From: Salinibacter sp042218895
GTDB lineage: Bacteria > Bacteroidota > Rhodothermia > Rhodothermales > Salinibacteraceae
Length of the DNA stretch: 64,000 bases
Reading direction: 5' to 3'
NCBI RefSeq assembly: GCF_042218895.1
Contig: NZ_JBDGQQ010000020.1
Coordinates: 32,464 to 96,463 of the forward strand
The notes below the pieces were generated by a model. The model saw nothing but the letters and a program-made list of their open reading frames with translations. It made no database searches and was not told the DNA's origin. The position numbers and the translations under genes were made by a program. Below are positions 8,727-17,838 of this stretch, piece by piece (the first letter of the stretch is position 1; every line of letters starts with the position of its first letter).

Positions 8727-10355
8727 ATGAATCAATTTTCCGACCCCATGCAGGTCCCCGAACGTGTCACCGCGCACCTCCACGACCTTCAACTGCGTCC
8801 CGAGACGGTCCACTATAACCTGAAGCGGCCCCGTCTTTACGAGGAGGCACTCGACCGGGACGAAGGGATCCTCGCGGCGGGCGGGCCGCTCGTGACCCGC
8901 ACGGCCCCGCACACGGGCCGGAGCCCGAAGGACCGCTTCATCGTGCGCGACGCGGCGGTCGCGGACACTATCAACTGGGGTGACGCCAACCAGCCCACAG
9001 ACCGGGAGACGTTCAACCACCTCCACGACCGCATGGCCGACCACGCCAGAGGCCGGACGCTTTTCGTGCAGGATCTGTACGCCGGATGGGACGCGGACTA
9101 CCGCCTCCCGGTCCGCATCATCACCGAAAAGGCGTGGCACAGCCTGTTCGCCCGCAACATGTTCGTGCGGCCCGACGGACCGGTACCCGACACGTACGAC
9201 CCTGGCTTCACGGTGGTGGACCTCTGCGAGTTTGAGGCCGATGCAGAGCGGGACGGGACCCATTCCGAGGCCGCGATTTTTGTCGACCTCGGGCAGAATC
9301 TGATTCTGATCGGTGGCACGCACTACGGCGGGGAGATCAAAAAGTCGATTTTTTCGGTGCTCAACTACCTGCTGCCGGAGCACGACGTGCTGCCCATGCA
9401 CTGCTCGGCCAACGAAGGGGACGACGGGAGCACCGCCGTATTCTTCGGCCTCAGCGGGACCGGAAAGACCACCCTCTCGGCCGACGCCAGTCGCACGCTC
9501 ATTGGGGACGATGAGCACGGCTGGAGCGACCACGGGGTTTACAATTTCGAGGGCGGATGCTACGCAAAGATGATCGACATCACACCCGAGAGCGAGCCCG
9601 AGATTCACGGCACGACGGAACAGTTCGGGACCATTCTGGAGAACGTCCTCGTCGACCCCGAGACCCGTGAACCAGACTTTTCGGACGACTCGATCACTCA
9701 GAACACGCGTGGTTCCTATCCGCTCCACTACATCCCAAACGCCGCCGCAGACGGTCAGGGCGGCCACCCGGACCACGTTCTCTTTCTGACCTACGATGCA
9801 TTCGGGGTTTTACCGCCGGTGTCCGAGCTCTCTCCCCCCCAGGCCATGTATCACTTCCTCAGCGGCTACACGGCGAAGGTGGCCGGCACGGAGGCGGGCG
9901 TGAGCAAGCCGAAAGCTACGTTCAGCACCTGCTTCGGGGAGCCGTTTATGGTTCGCGCCCCCTCGGTGTACGCCGACCTGCTGGGTCAGAAAATCCGCGC
10001 GCACGATACGGACTGCTGGCTCGTGAATACAGGCATGACGGGCGGCCCCTACGGCGAGGGCCATCGGATCGACCTCGACCACACCCGAGCTATGGTCGAC
10101 GCAATCCTGGACGGCACCCTGAGTGACACTCCCCGCACCGAGGACCCAGTGTTTGGGCTCTCCGTTCCCAATGCCGTTCCAGGGGTTCCTCCCTCCCTCC
10201 TAATGCCGCGACGAACCTGGGAGGACCCGAAGGCCTTCGACCGTCACGCCCGGAAGTTGACCGATGCCTTCGCCGAAAACTTTGAGACGTACGCGGCGCA
10301 GGTGAGCGAGGCGGTGCGGGCCGCCGGTCCGTCGCTAGAAACCGTTCGCGGGTGA
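8727..10355 (+). CDS. pckA: Phosphoenolpyruvate carboxykinase (ATP)
   Basis: Converts oxaloacetate and ATP to phosphoenolpyruvate, CO2 and ADP, the first committed gluconeogenic step. The 542-residue protein has the typical length. Visible motifs are RTAPHTGRSPKDRF near the N-terminus, THYGGEIKKS (residues 198-207, oxaloacetate/metal site), and the kinase P-loop GLSGTGKTT (241-249) followed by LIGDDEHGW, which supplies the metal-binding Asp. NFEGGCYAK and the C-terminal MTGGPYGEGHR segment are also conserved. The ATG at 8727 is preferred over a TTG three codons earlier. It is monocistronic, with an IS relic upstream and a gene-poor region downstream. Confidence 0.97.
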   Translation: MNQFSDPMQVPERVTAHLHDLQLRPETVHYNLKRPRLYEEALDRDEGILAAGGPLVTRTAPHTGRSPKDRFIVRDAAVADTINWGDANQPTDRETFNHLHDRMADHARGRTLFVQDLYAGWDADYRLPVRIITEKAWHSLFARNMFVRPDGPVPDTYDPGFTVVDLCEFEADAERDGTHSEAAIFVDLGQNLILIGGTHYGGEIKKSIFSVLNYLLPEHDVLPMHCSANEGDDGSTAVFFGLSGTGKTTLSADASRTLIGDDEHGWSDHGVYNFEGGCYAKMIDITPESEPEIHGTTEQFGTILENVLVDPETREPDFSDDSITQNTRGSYPLHYIPNAAADGQGGHPDHVLFLTYDAFGVLPPVSELSPPQAMYHFLSGYTAKVAGTEAGVSKPKATFSTCFGEPFMVRAPSVYADLLGQKIRAHDTDCWLVNTGMTGGPYGEGHRIDLDHTRAMVDAILDGTLSDTPRTEDPVFGLSVPNAVPGVPPSLLMPRRTWEDPKAFDRHARKLTDAFAENFETYAAQVSEAVRAAGPSLETVRG

Positions 10356-11380
10356 CGGAAAACGCGGCGGGAGCTTTTGCCACAGACGGAAGTATGTAGA
10401 TCACCCCTCGACGGGAAACGGCCAATCCGGACGGCTCCGTCCCAAGCAGTAGCGCGTACCTCCTGACGATCCCGAGCTATCTCGTGAGTGGATGCCCTGT
10501 TCATTCCAGCGACGACGCCGCATCGGATCAGCCTGGCGGTGCTTCAACCGGCGTCCGATGGGACTTCATCTTCTTGGCGCTGGCGGTGGGGATGCTGGCG
10601 CTCGTTCTTGTAGTGGCCTCGCAGCTTCCATGATGTAGAGTCGGGCGTTCCTCGAGAAGTTCTTCGGACTCCTGGTAGGCGAGGCATCTCGGCCACGACC
10701 TGGCTCGCGTCCACGCGAGAGCGGTCCAGACTTCCTCCTGATCTGCACCGTGATCCCGGAGACCCGTCTCGAATCCCTACCGGCCTTTGGACGTCTCGCA
10801 GGGACGATGTTCTCGGATCGCCAAAAACATGCCCTGGCCCAACTGCTTCCTCGACTCGGTGCACTGGCACTCGGACGAGTCGGAGCACGTTCGTGGTCGG
10901 GCCACAGGCCACCAGGAGCCCGGCGAGTGCACGACCGAGGACTCGACGCACCTCGTGCATGGCTGCGCTTTCGGTCTATTGGGACGAACGCCCCCCGACG
11001 GAGCGCTGTCTGCATCCACGAGGCATGGTCTTCGGTATGGACCCCCTCTCCACGGCAGATGGGGATCGAGACTCCGGGATGTGCAGAGCATTCTGCCCCG
11101 TCGGCCTTTCTCGCACGAGCGTTAACTGGAGACGATCCGCCGACGGTCCACGCCGTTGGGTCCGCCGCGGCCGCCAGCTGCCTGCCTGGCAGCCCTCCCC
11201 TCGCGTTCTCCTGAGGATCGCTTGGAGGACCCGGCTGGTAGGAGCGCGGTGATCGAGAGGCTCAGGCATCACGCGGAAACAGGCCGGACAGACGACAGGG
11301 GGATCAGAACTCAGGCCCACGCCAAACGAAAATCCCGCCTTCTTTTCGAAAGCGGGACCGCATAGCGTCCAGAACGTGGG
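10356..11380. other. One-kilobase gap with no convincing gene
   Basis: The stretch between pckA and tRNA-Gly has several overlapping open frames of 100-150 codons on both strands, but their products are Arg/Pro/Ser-rich with no recognisable motif and look like GC-driven open frames. The only protein-like piece is a short rightward frame, roughly 10400-10633, which ends in a single hydrophobic helix (FIFLALAVGMLALVLVVA) but has no ATG; it could be a tiny membrane protein starting at GTG 10484 (49 residues) or the tail of a lost gene. The tRNA terminator occupies the right end. Confidence 0.5.
11323..11357 (-). terminator. Rho-independent terminator downstream of tRNA-Gly
   Basis: Read leftward, a perfect 6-bp stem TCCCGC/GCGGGA (11352-11357 with 11333-11338), which can extend slightly, is followed directly by ATTTTCGTTT (complement of 11323-11332). 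It lies 24 bases beyond the CCA end of the tRNA gene and is in the right orientation to end that transcript. Confidence 0.75.
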
Positions 11381-11456
11381 TGGAGCGGGTGATGGGATTC
11401 GAACCCACGACCTTCTGCATGGCAAGCAGATGCTCTAGCCCCTGAGCTACACCCGC
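11381..11456 (-). tRNA. tRNA-Gly (anticodon GCC)
   Basis: A 76-nt gene read leftward from GCGGGTG at 11456. The acceptor GCGGGTG pairs with CACCCGC; the D arm is GCTC/GAGC; the anticodon stem TCTGC/GCAGA encloses the loop TTGCCAT with anticodon GCC; the T arm GTGGG-TTCGAAT-CCCAT is canonical. The discriminator is T and the terminal CCA is encoded (complement of 11381-11383). GCC reads the glycine codons GGC and GGT. The gene stands alone with its own terminator. Confidence 0.97.
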
Positions 11457-11502
11457 ATTGGAATGTCACTTTTTGCGACGGAGGTGCTGGGCGCGCGTTC
11501 CG

Positions 11503-12039
11503 TCAAAAGCCGATCTTTTTGGATCCTTCCTTCGATTCTTCATCCTCCTCGTCCCCGCCGAAGCCCTCTCGCTCAAGGGTGTACGTCATCGTGAGGGGCC
11601 GGGCGTCCTGGCTCGTCCAGAAGGCCCGGGCGGCCTCGTTGGCGAACAGCACACTGAGCCGGAGGCGACGGGCTCCAAGCCGGTCGGTCCACGTTCGTAG
11701 TGCGTTGAGCAGCTGAGTGCCCAGTCCCTGGCGCCGGTGCGACGGCTGAACGTACAGTTCGTCCAGGTACACCTCCGAGCTCTCCTCGTAGATCGGGGGT
11801 GGGCCCCACCGGCGAGCCGAGATGAAGCCGACGATCTCGCCGCCGACCTCCGCCACGTACATCCGACGGGTTTCGTCGTCGAGCCACAGCGGAAAGTCGT
11901 TTTCCCACCGCTCGCGGGCGTTCTCGGCCATCGCAAAGCGATCGTCCAGCGTCCCCTGCTCCTCCAGGAGCCGGGTCCACAGGTCCCCTACCGCCTCTTG
12001 GTCAGCCATCTGAGCGCGTCGTACGTCGGGGTGGTCCAT
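11503..12039 (-). CDS. GNAT-family N-acetyltransferase
   Basis: A 178-residue acetyl-CoA-dependent acetyltransferase. The fold is recognisable from the N-terminal VRRAQMADQEAVGDLW helix, the central strands YVAEVGGEIVGFISAR and EVYLDELYVQPSHR, and the pyrophosphate-binding loop RRQGLGTQLL (residues 102-111), followed by LRLSVLFANEAARAFW. The last 20 residues are a charged Glu/Lys tail. The acceptor substrate cannot be predicted. It is separated by 45 bp from the aspartate-semialdehyde dehydrogenase gene upstream and may be cotranscribed with it. Confidence 0.88.
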   Translation of the reverse strand: MDHPDVRRAQMADQEAVGDLWTRLLEEQGTLDDRFAMAENARERWENDFPLWLDDETRRMYVAEVGGEIVGFISARRWGPPPIYEESSEVYLDELYVQPSHRRQGLGTQLLNALRTWTDRLGARRLRLSVLFANEAARAFWTSQDARPLTMTYTLEREGFGGDEEDEESKEGSKKIGF

Positions 12040-12084
12040 GAGCGGATGTATGAAAGACGATTGCGTGTTCGAAGGAAGATGGAA

Positions 12085-13170
12085 CTACGGCTGGCTCACT
12101 GCTTCGCTCTTCCGCTCCGGCCGGAAGTAGCCCTCGGTAGCCAGAAGCTCAGCGTTCAGCACAGCCCCACCGGCAGCTCCCCGCACAGTATTGTGGGAGA
12201 GGAGGACAAACTTCACGTCGTTTACGGGGCAGTCCTGAACACGGCCGACGGAGACGGTCATGCCGTCCCCGGCATCGACGTGGCGCCGCGGCTGGGGAGC
12301 ATCGGGCGCGTCGAGAACCTGGACGAACGTGTCGGGCCGACTCGGGAGAGCCTCGGTGGACGCAGGCGCCTCGAAGCGCTGCAGCGCGCGCTCCACGGCC
12401 GGGGCGCCGACCTCCTCGCGAAACCGAACCGACACGCAGGCCAAGTGCCCCGTCCGAACGGGCACTCGCGTGCACTGCGCACTGAGGGTGAGATCCGCAG
12501 GCTCGACGCGGCGCCCCTCCAGGGAACCGAGAATCTTGCGCGGCTCCGTGGCCAGCTTGTCCTCCTCCCCGCCGATGTGCGGGATGACGTTCCCGACCGC
12601 GTCGAGAGACGGGACCCCCGGATATCCGGCCCCAGAGAGGGCCTGCAGCATCGTGACCTGCACTGCTTCCACGTCGTACGTCTCCATGAGCGGATGGAGC
12701 CCGCAGATGAGCCCGGTGGTCGAGCAGTTGGGATTGGTAACAATGAAGCCTCCCCCGCCCCATTCCTGCGTCTCGATGAGGGCCGCGTGTTCGGGGTTGA
12801 CCTCCGGAATGAGGAGCGGCACGCGGTCGTGCAGTCGGTAGTTCTTGGCGTTCGACACGACCGGCACGCCCGCGTCCGCGAAGGACCGCTCGATGTCGCC
12901 CGCGACCGACGAGCTGAGGGCCGAAAAGACGAAGTCGCAGTCCATTACAGCCGGGTCGGTCCGCTGGACCTCCAGGGTCGCGACGTCCGACGGGATAGGG
13001 GCCCCACTCAACCAATTCACTGCCTCTCGGTAGGGGCGTCCGGCCGACTGTTCGGACGCGGCCACGGCAGTCACCGTGAACCAGGGATGCTCTTCGAGCA
13101 GCCGGACAAAGGTCTGGCCAACAGCCCCCGTAGCTCCGAGGATGCCGACCCGGCAGTCTCGTGGATCCAT
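12085..13170 (-). CDS. asd: Aspartate-semialdehyde dehydrogenase (archaeal/fungal-type subfamily)
   Basis: NADPH-dependent reduction of aspartyl phosphate to aspartate semialdehyde, the branch point to lysine/diaminopimelate, threonine and methionine. The start is the ATG of MDPRDCRVG at 13170, which puts the dinucleotide-binding GILGATGAVGQ loop at residues 9-19; upstream codons are not conserved. The catalytic Cys149 is in TNPNCSTTG and the acid/base His242 in RTGHLACV. The overall layout and the LSGAGYPGVPSLD segment resemble the archaeal/yeast enzymes rather than the E. coli type. Length 361 residues is normal. The subfamily call is from memory of motifs, not alignment. Confidence 0.92.
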   Translation of the reverse strand: MDPRDCRVGILGATGAVGQTFVRLLEEHPWFTVTAVAASEQSAGRPYREAVNWLSGAPIPSDVATLEVQRTDPAVMDCDFVFSALSSSVAGDIERSFADAGVPVVSNAKNYRLHDRVPLLIPEVNPEHAALIETQEWGGGGFIVTNPNCSTTGLICGLHPLMETYDVEAVQVTMLQALSGAGYPGVPSLDAVGNVIPHIGGEEDKLATEPRKILGSLEGRRVEPADLTLSAQCTRVPVRTGHLACVSVRFREEVGAPAVERALQRFEAPASTEALPSRPDTFVQVLDAPDAPQPRRHVDAGDGMTVSVGRVQDCPVNDVKFVLLSHNTVRGAAGGAVLNAELLATEGYFRPERKSEAVSQP

Positions 13171-13462
13171 GGCCTCATCGTCTGTCTTGTTCAGGGAGTG
13201 CACGGCCACTCGCGGCCCTGCTTGACGTAGCCCCCTCAACAGGGGGGTTGCGCCGGCGTCGTTTCAGTGGAGCAACGAGCAGCAAACTACGACGAGCGAA
13301 CGCGCTGTTTTCCGGTGCGTTTCGGGGGCTAGATGCTTTGCTCCCATTCGTACCGAACTTTTCTCTGCAGGCCTTTGTGTCTCTTCCACCGTTTTGTAGC
13401 TTGTAGATCCGGGCAGTCCGGGGTCGCCCGACTCGTTTCTGTTCCCCCAGCCGCAACAGCCT

Positions 13463-14359
13463 ATGCCTGATTCTTCCGACGCCGACCTGATTGACGGTCG
13501 TGTGCTTGCCCAGGCGGTTCGCGACGAGGTTCAGTCCGCGATTGAGGAATGGACCCAATCGGGCCGCCGTGCGCCGTTTCTCTCAGCCGTTCTGGTGGGC
13601 GACAATCCCGCCTCGGAGGCGTACGTGCGGGGCAAAGAGAAGGACGCCGCGGAGGTGGGCATCGAAACCGAGACGCATCACCTCGACGCTGCCACCTTGC
13701 AGGGCGACCTCCTGGATCTCGTGAACGAACTCAACGCCGATCCGTCCGTGGACGGCATTCTCGTGCAGCTCCCCCTCCCCGACCACATCGATGAGCAGAC
13801 GATCATTGACGCCGTCGATCCGTCGAAAGACGTGGACGGCTTCCACCCTGAGAACCTGGGCCGTCTGATGCGGGGCAGTCCCCGATACATTCCCGCTACC
13901 CCCTACGGCATCATGCAGATGCTGTCCCGATGCGACATCGATCCGGAGGGGATGGACGCGGTCATCGTGGGCCGCTCCAACATCGTGGGCAAGCCCCTCG
14001 CCAACCTTCTCCTGCGCCGCACGGCCAACGCCACTGTGACCGTCTGCCACAGCCGTACCCAGGACCTGGCCGCCCACACCCGCAGGGCAGACCTTCTTGT
14101 CGCTGCCGCCGGGCAGGCTGCCTTCATCGACGGCGGGATGGTGAAGGAGGGCGCCGTCGTAATCGACGTGGGGATCAATCGGGTGGAGGACTCCTCCACC
14201 GAGCGCGGCTATCGCCTGGTCGGGGACGTCGATTTCGACGACGTTCGGCCCAGGGCCGCCCGGATCACCCCGGTGCCGGGCGGCGTCGGACTCATGACGC
14301 GGGCCATGCTTCTAAAGAACACGCTGAAAGCGGCCCAACTGCGCGCTGCACCGGAGTAG
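13463..14359 (+). CDS. folD: Bifunctional methylenetetrahydrofolate dehydrogenase/cyclohydrolase
   Basis: Interconverts 5,10-methylene- and 10-formyl-tetrahydrofolate, feeding purine and formyl-methionine synthesis. The 298-residue protein shows VGDNPASEAYVRGKEK with the catalytic Tyr54/Lys58 pair, GILVQLPLPDHI, PSKDVDGFHPEN, the NADP-binding VIVGRSNIVGKPLANLLL, and the closing TPVPGGVGLMTRAML. All are standard for FolD and the length is typical. A 292-bp gap divides it from the divergently read aspartate-semialdehyde dehydrogenase gene; an MscS channel gene follows 36 bp downstream, possibly in the same transcript. Confidence 0.96.
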   Translation: MPDSSDADLIDGRVLAQAVRDEVQSAIEEWTQSGRRAPFLSAVLVGDNPASEAYVRGKEKDAAEVGIETETHHLDAATLQGDLLDLVNELNADPSVDGILVQLPLPDHIDEQTIIDAVDPSKDVDGFHPENLGRLMRGSPRYIPATPYGIMQMLSRCDIDPEGMDAVIVGRSNIVGKPLANLLLRRTANATVTVCHSRTQDLAAHTRRADLLVAAAGQAAFIDGGMVKEGAVVIDVGINRVEDSSTERGYRLVGDVDFDDVRPRAARITPVPGGVGLMTRAMLLKNTLKAAQLRAAPE

Positions 14360-14395
14360 CCTTGTCCCTTCGTTCAACCTGCCTCTGCCAGCGTC

Positions 14396-15421
14396 ATGAT
14401 GCGTCCCCAATCCGCTGTGCAGCCGTTTCGCACCGCCCAGGACAGCACGGCTGCCGGGTCGAGCTCCGTTGACAATGCCGTCAACCAATTCAATAACGCC
14501 TTCAGTGAGGGCCTCCGGTTGTTCTTTGAGGGAGACTGGGACGGGCTCTATGACCACCTCGCGGACGGAGCCCTCTACCTCTTTGGCCTTTTCACAGAGC
14601 GCGGGCTGCAGGCCCTGGCCGCATTCCTGCTGCTGTACGTCATCTACCGGGTGCTCTACCTGACCCTCGAACAGGCCCTGGACCGCAGCGACAATATTGA
14701 GCCCGGCCTCCAGAGCCTGCTCCTCAAAACGTTCCGGGTGACCGCGTTCTTCTTCATCGGCACGGTCGTCCTCGAACAGTTCGGGGTGAACGTGGCGGTC
14801 CTGATCGGAGGTCTCGGCATCGCGGGAATTGTCGCCGGTTTTGCGGCGCGGGACTCCCTGGAGAACTTCATCGCGGGCGTTACGGTCCTTGTCGACAAAC
14901 CCTTCCGCGTCGGCGACTACATCCAGATTGACGACCAGTACGGCCAGGTGGACGAGATCACGCTCCGCTCTACCCGCCTCCGCACGGTGCGGAACCGGAT
15001 CATGGTGCTGCCCAACACGGAGATGATCACGCAGCGTGTGATGAACCACACGAAGCGGAACGTGCTGCGGATCGACATTCCGTTCGGGATTGCCTACAAG
15101 GAACGGCCGGCGGAGGCGCGGGAGGTTCTCCTTCCCATCGTCGAGGACGACGACCGGATCCTTTCGGAGCCGTCGCCGACGGCGGTTGTCACAGAGATGG
15201 ACGATTCGAGCGTGAACATGTCGCTCCGGTTCTACATCCGTGACCCGAGTCAGGAGGTGCCCATACGCTGGGAATACACCGAGAAGGTACGCGAGACGCT
15301 CCGCGACGCCGACATCGAGATTCCCTTCCCCCACCGCCAACTCTTCCTTGACGGGGCCAAAGCCTTTGAGGGCACCGATCTCCTCGCTCCTACGAACGGC
15401 GACCATCCAGCAACCAATTAG
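14396..15421 (+). CDS. MscS-family small-conductance mechanosensitive channel
   Basis: A 341-residue inner-membrane channel that opens under membrane tension to release solutes during hypo-osmotic shock, a plausible need for a halophile. After about 65 hydrophilic residues there are three membrane helices; the third, pore-lining one carries GGLGIAGIVAGFAARDSLENFIAG. The beta domain follows (PFRVGDYIQIDDQYGQVDEITLRSTRLRT and NRIMVLPNTEM) with an alpha/beta C-terminal vestibule ending FPHRQLFLDG. Two consecutive ATG codons begin the frame and either may be used. It lies 36 bp after folD. Confidence 0.92.
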   Translation: MMRPQSAVQPFRTAQDSTAAGSSSVDNAVNQFNNAFSEGLRLFFEGDWDGLYDHLADGALYLFGLFTERGLQALAAFLLLYVIYRVLYLTLEQALDRSDNIEPGLQSLLLKTFRVTAFFFIGTVVLEQFGVNVAVLIGGLGIAGIVAGFAARDSLENFIAGVTVLVDKPFRVGDYIQIDDQYGQVDEITLRSTRLRTVRNRIMVLPNTEMITQRVMNHTKRNVLRIDIPFGIAYKERPAEAREVLLPIVEDDDRILSEPSPTAVVTEMDDSSVNMSLRFYIRDPSQEVPIRWEYTEKVRETLRDADIEIPFPHRQLFLDGAKAFEGTDLLAPTNGDHPATN

Positions 15422-15444
15422 TTGCGCCTCTCCGCTCTCTCGCG

Positions 15445-15864
15445 TCAGTCCCCTCGTACCGTCACGACGACGGTTCGCTCGCGCGGCTTCACGTCGCATT
15501 CGAGGTGGAAAATCTGCTGCCACGTGCCGAGGATGGGCTCGCCGTCGCCCACTGGCACGGTGATCGACGGACTCAGTGTGGTGGCCTGGAGGTGAGAGTG
15601 GCCGTTGCCGTCGTGCCAGCGCTGCTCGTGGGCGTACTCGCGGCCCGGCGGGAAGAGCTCATCGAAGATCTCCGGCAGGTCCTGCTGGAGCCCCGGCTCA
15701 AACTCGATGGTTCCCACCGCGCCGGTACTGCCCACGTTGTGGACGTGCACGAGGCCGGCGTCGATGTCCGACGCGCGGACAATGGCCGCGACCCCGTCGG
15801 TGAGGTTATGCATGTCCCGGTGTCCGGACGTCGAGAGCTCGATGCGGTCCTGGTGCGTCGCCAT
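15445..15864 (-). CDS. YjbQ/UPF0047-family protein (secondary thiamine-phosphate synthase enzyme)
   Basis: A 139-residue single-domain protein. The start is the ATG of MATHQDRIEL at 15864, preferred over one 22 codons upstream in unconserved sequence. Family signatures are DAGLVHVHNVGSTGAVGTIEFEPG, WHDGNGHSHLQATTLSPSITVPV with the conserved His cluster, and GTWQQIFHLECDVKPRERTV. Members are reported to have weak thiamine-phosphate synthase activity, and the true role is unsettled. It is 69 bp downstream of surE on the same strand, at the distal end of the envelope block. Confidence 0.9.
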   Translation of the reverse strand: MATHQDRIELSTSGHRDMHNLTDGVAAIVRASDIDAGLVHVHNVGSTGAVGTIEFEPGLQQDLPEIFDELFPPGREYAHEQRWHDGNGHSHLQATTLSPSITVPVGDGEPILGTWQQIFHLECDVKPRERTVVVTVRGD

Positions 15865-15933
15865 GAAAGTAGAGAGCAGTCGGGAGAATAGGGGGCAGTC
15901 GACGGCGGATTGCGGAGGAGCGATCGGCACGAC

Positions 15934-16758
15934 CTACTCCCAGCCCGACTCGTCCTCCTCGGCGGATTCGTCCCAGTCCCAGTCCTGGAGCGAGCTGAAG
16001 GCGTCGTAGGCCGTCATGTCGTGCTGAATCGGCGTGACCGACACGTAGCCCCGGTCGATGGCCGAGAGGTCTGTCTCCTGCCCGTCGTCGAGATCCACGA
16101 AGGTGCCCGCGAGCCAGTAGTAGGGCTGGCCCGCGGGATCGGTACGCTCCTCGAAGGTTTCCTCCCAGCGGGAGCGCGCCTGTCGGGTGAGGGCGGCGCC
16201 CTCGATCTCATCGCTTGGCAGGGCCGGCACATTTACGTTCAGCAGGACCCCGCGGGGCAGGCCGCGGTCGAGCGTCCACTCCACAAGGCGGCGGGCCCAG
16301 CGCCCAGCCACCTCAAACTGAGGCTCCGACCAGTCGCAGAGTGAGATCGCGATAGAATTCAGGCCAAGGATGGAGGCCTCGGTGGCGGCGCTGACGGTGC
16401 CGGAGTACAGGACGTTCACGGCCGTATTTGGGCCCTGGTTGATGCCGCTCACCACGAGGTCGGGCGGGGCGTCGAGCAGTTCGTGACAGGCCAGCTTCAC
16501 GCTGTCGGCGGGCGTGCCGGTGACGCCCCAAGCGGGAATGGGCCCCGACGGCACCTCAAATTCCTCTCTGTGGGCACGCACCGGATCCCGCACCGTGATC
16601 GCGTGCCCCACCGCGCTCTGCTCCGTCGTGGGGGCGACCACACACAACTTTCCCACACCGTCGAGGGCCGAGGCCAACGACTGAATGCCGGGCGCATGAA
16701 TGCCGTCGTCATTGCACAGCAGAATGCGGGGCCGGTCGTCCGGCGAAGTTGCGCTCAT
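15934..16758 (-). CDS. surE: 5'/3'-nucleotidase SurE
   Basis: Metal-dependent phosphatase acting on nucleoside monophosphates, involved in stationary-phase survival in other bacteria. The N-terminal strand RILLCNDDGIHAPGIQSLA carries the metal-binding Asn16-Asp-Asp. Other conserved segments are APTTEQSAVGHAIT, WGVTGTPADSVKLAC, VVSGINQGPNTAVNVLYSGTVSAATEA and LLNVNVP. At 274 residues it is slightly longer than the usual 250, with an acidic Asp/Glu/Ser/Trp-rich tail that fits halophilic adaptation. panB begins 80 bp upstream on the same strand. Confidence 0.96.
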   Translation of the reverse strand: MSATSPDDRPRILLCNDDGIHAPGIQSLASALDGVGKLCVVAPTTEQSAVGHAITVRDPVRAHREEFEVPSGPIPAWGVTGTPADSVKLACHELLDAPPDLVVSGINQGPNTAVNVLYSGTVSAATEASILGLNSIAISLCDWSEPQFEVAGRWARRLVEWTLDRGLPRGVLLNVNVPALPSDEIEGAALTRQARSRWEETFEERTDPAGQPYYWLAGTFVDLDDGQETDLSAIDRGYVSVTPIQHDMTAYDAFSSLQDWDWDESAEEDESGWE

Positions 16759-16838
16759 GAAATCACGAGAGGGGCAATTGCGAGAGGTGCGTCAGGACCC
16801 TGCGGAACCGGTTGGGACGCCCAGCGGGAGGACAACCG

Positions 16839-17672
16839 TCAGTAGCTTTCCCCTTCGGAGGGAAACGATCGGCTCCGCACATCCGACACGTACTCGCCAA
16901 CTGCCTCGGTGATGGTTTCTTCGAGGTGGGCGTAGCGTCGGACGAAGCGGGGATTAAAGTCGGTCGAGAGGCCAAGAGCGTCGTGGGACACGAGAACTTG
17001 GCCGTCGGTTTCGTCGCCCGCCCCAATTCCGATCGTCGGGATCGAGAGGGCCGCCGTGACCTCCCCGGCCAGTTCAGCCGGAATCTTTTCGAGCACGAGA
17101 GCAAAGCAGCCTGCCGCCTCCAGCCGCTTCGCGTCGGCCCGCAGCTGTTTGGCCTCTTCCTCATCCTGAGCCCGCACCTGATAGGTCCCAAAGTTGTAGA
17201 TGCTTTGTGGGGTGAGTCCCAGGTGGCCCATCACAGGAATGCCCGCGTCCACGATCCGCTCGACGGTGTCGGCCACTTCCGTCCCGCCCTCCATTTTTAC
17301 GGCGTGGGCCCGTGCCTCCTTCATCACCCGGATTGCAGACTGAAGGGCCTCCCTTGAGTCGCCCTGGTAAGACCCGAACGGAAGATCCACCACGACCAAA
17401 GACCGGTCGATGGCGCGCACTACGCATTGAGCATGATAGACCATGTGGTCGAGCGTGATGGGGAGGGTGGTCTCGTTCCCCGCCATCACGTTCGATGCCG
17501 AGTCGCCCACAAGCAGCACGTCCACGCCCGCCTGGTCGAAGAGGTACGCGGACGTGTAATCGTAGGCGGTGAGGGCGGCGATTGGAACCCCAGCCTCCTT
17601 CATCTCCTGGACGGTTTTCGTCGTCACGCGCGAGACGTCCGCGACCTCGGGAGGGGAGTGATCATTACCCAT
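16839..17672 (-). CDS. panB: 3-methyl-2-oxobutanoate hydroxymethyltransferase
   Basis: First step of pantothenate (vitamin B5/coenzyme A) synthesis: adds a hydroxymethyl group from methylenetetrahydrofolate to alpha-ketoisovalerate. The start is the ATG of MGNDHSPPEV at 17672; the frame is open further upstream but non-conserved. Motifs include ALTAYDYTSAYLFDQAGVDVLLVGDSASNV, DLPFGSYQ, VKMEGG, VMGHLGLTPQS and IGIGAG. The 277-residue length is typical. It sits between the skp genes and surE in the leftward block, so pantothenate synthesis is coupled to envelope genes only by position. Confidence 0.96.
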   Translation of the reverse strand: MGNDHSPPEVADVSRVTTKTVQEMKEAGVPIAALTAYDYTSAYLFDQAGVDVLLVGDSASNVMAGNETTLPITLDHMVYHAQCVVRAIDRSLVVVDLPFGSYQGDSREALQSAIRVMKEARAHAVKMEGGTEVADTVERIVDAGIPVMGHLGLTPQSIYNFGTYQVRAQDEEEAKQLRADAKRLEAAGCFALVLEKIPAELAGEVTAALSIPTIGIGAGDETDGQVLVSHDALGLSTDFNPRFVRRYAHLEETITEAVGEYVSDVRSRSFPSEGESY

Positions 17673-17838
17673 AGGCCCAGCTGACTGGGATGAGCAAGAC
17701 GGTGGGGAAAGTAGGCCCGAACCGAGGCTCGATGCCGCCTCCTGCGGATTTGACGACGGAGACCGAGTGCTCGGCCCTGCGGGCGAGAGCGGGTGTTCGC
17801 CGCCCGGACCGGGTCGCTCCTCGAGAAACGAGCGATGT

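Noticed and set aside
8631..9776. Leftward open frame opposite pckA
   Set aside because: Mirror of pckA codon usage, no motif.
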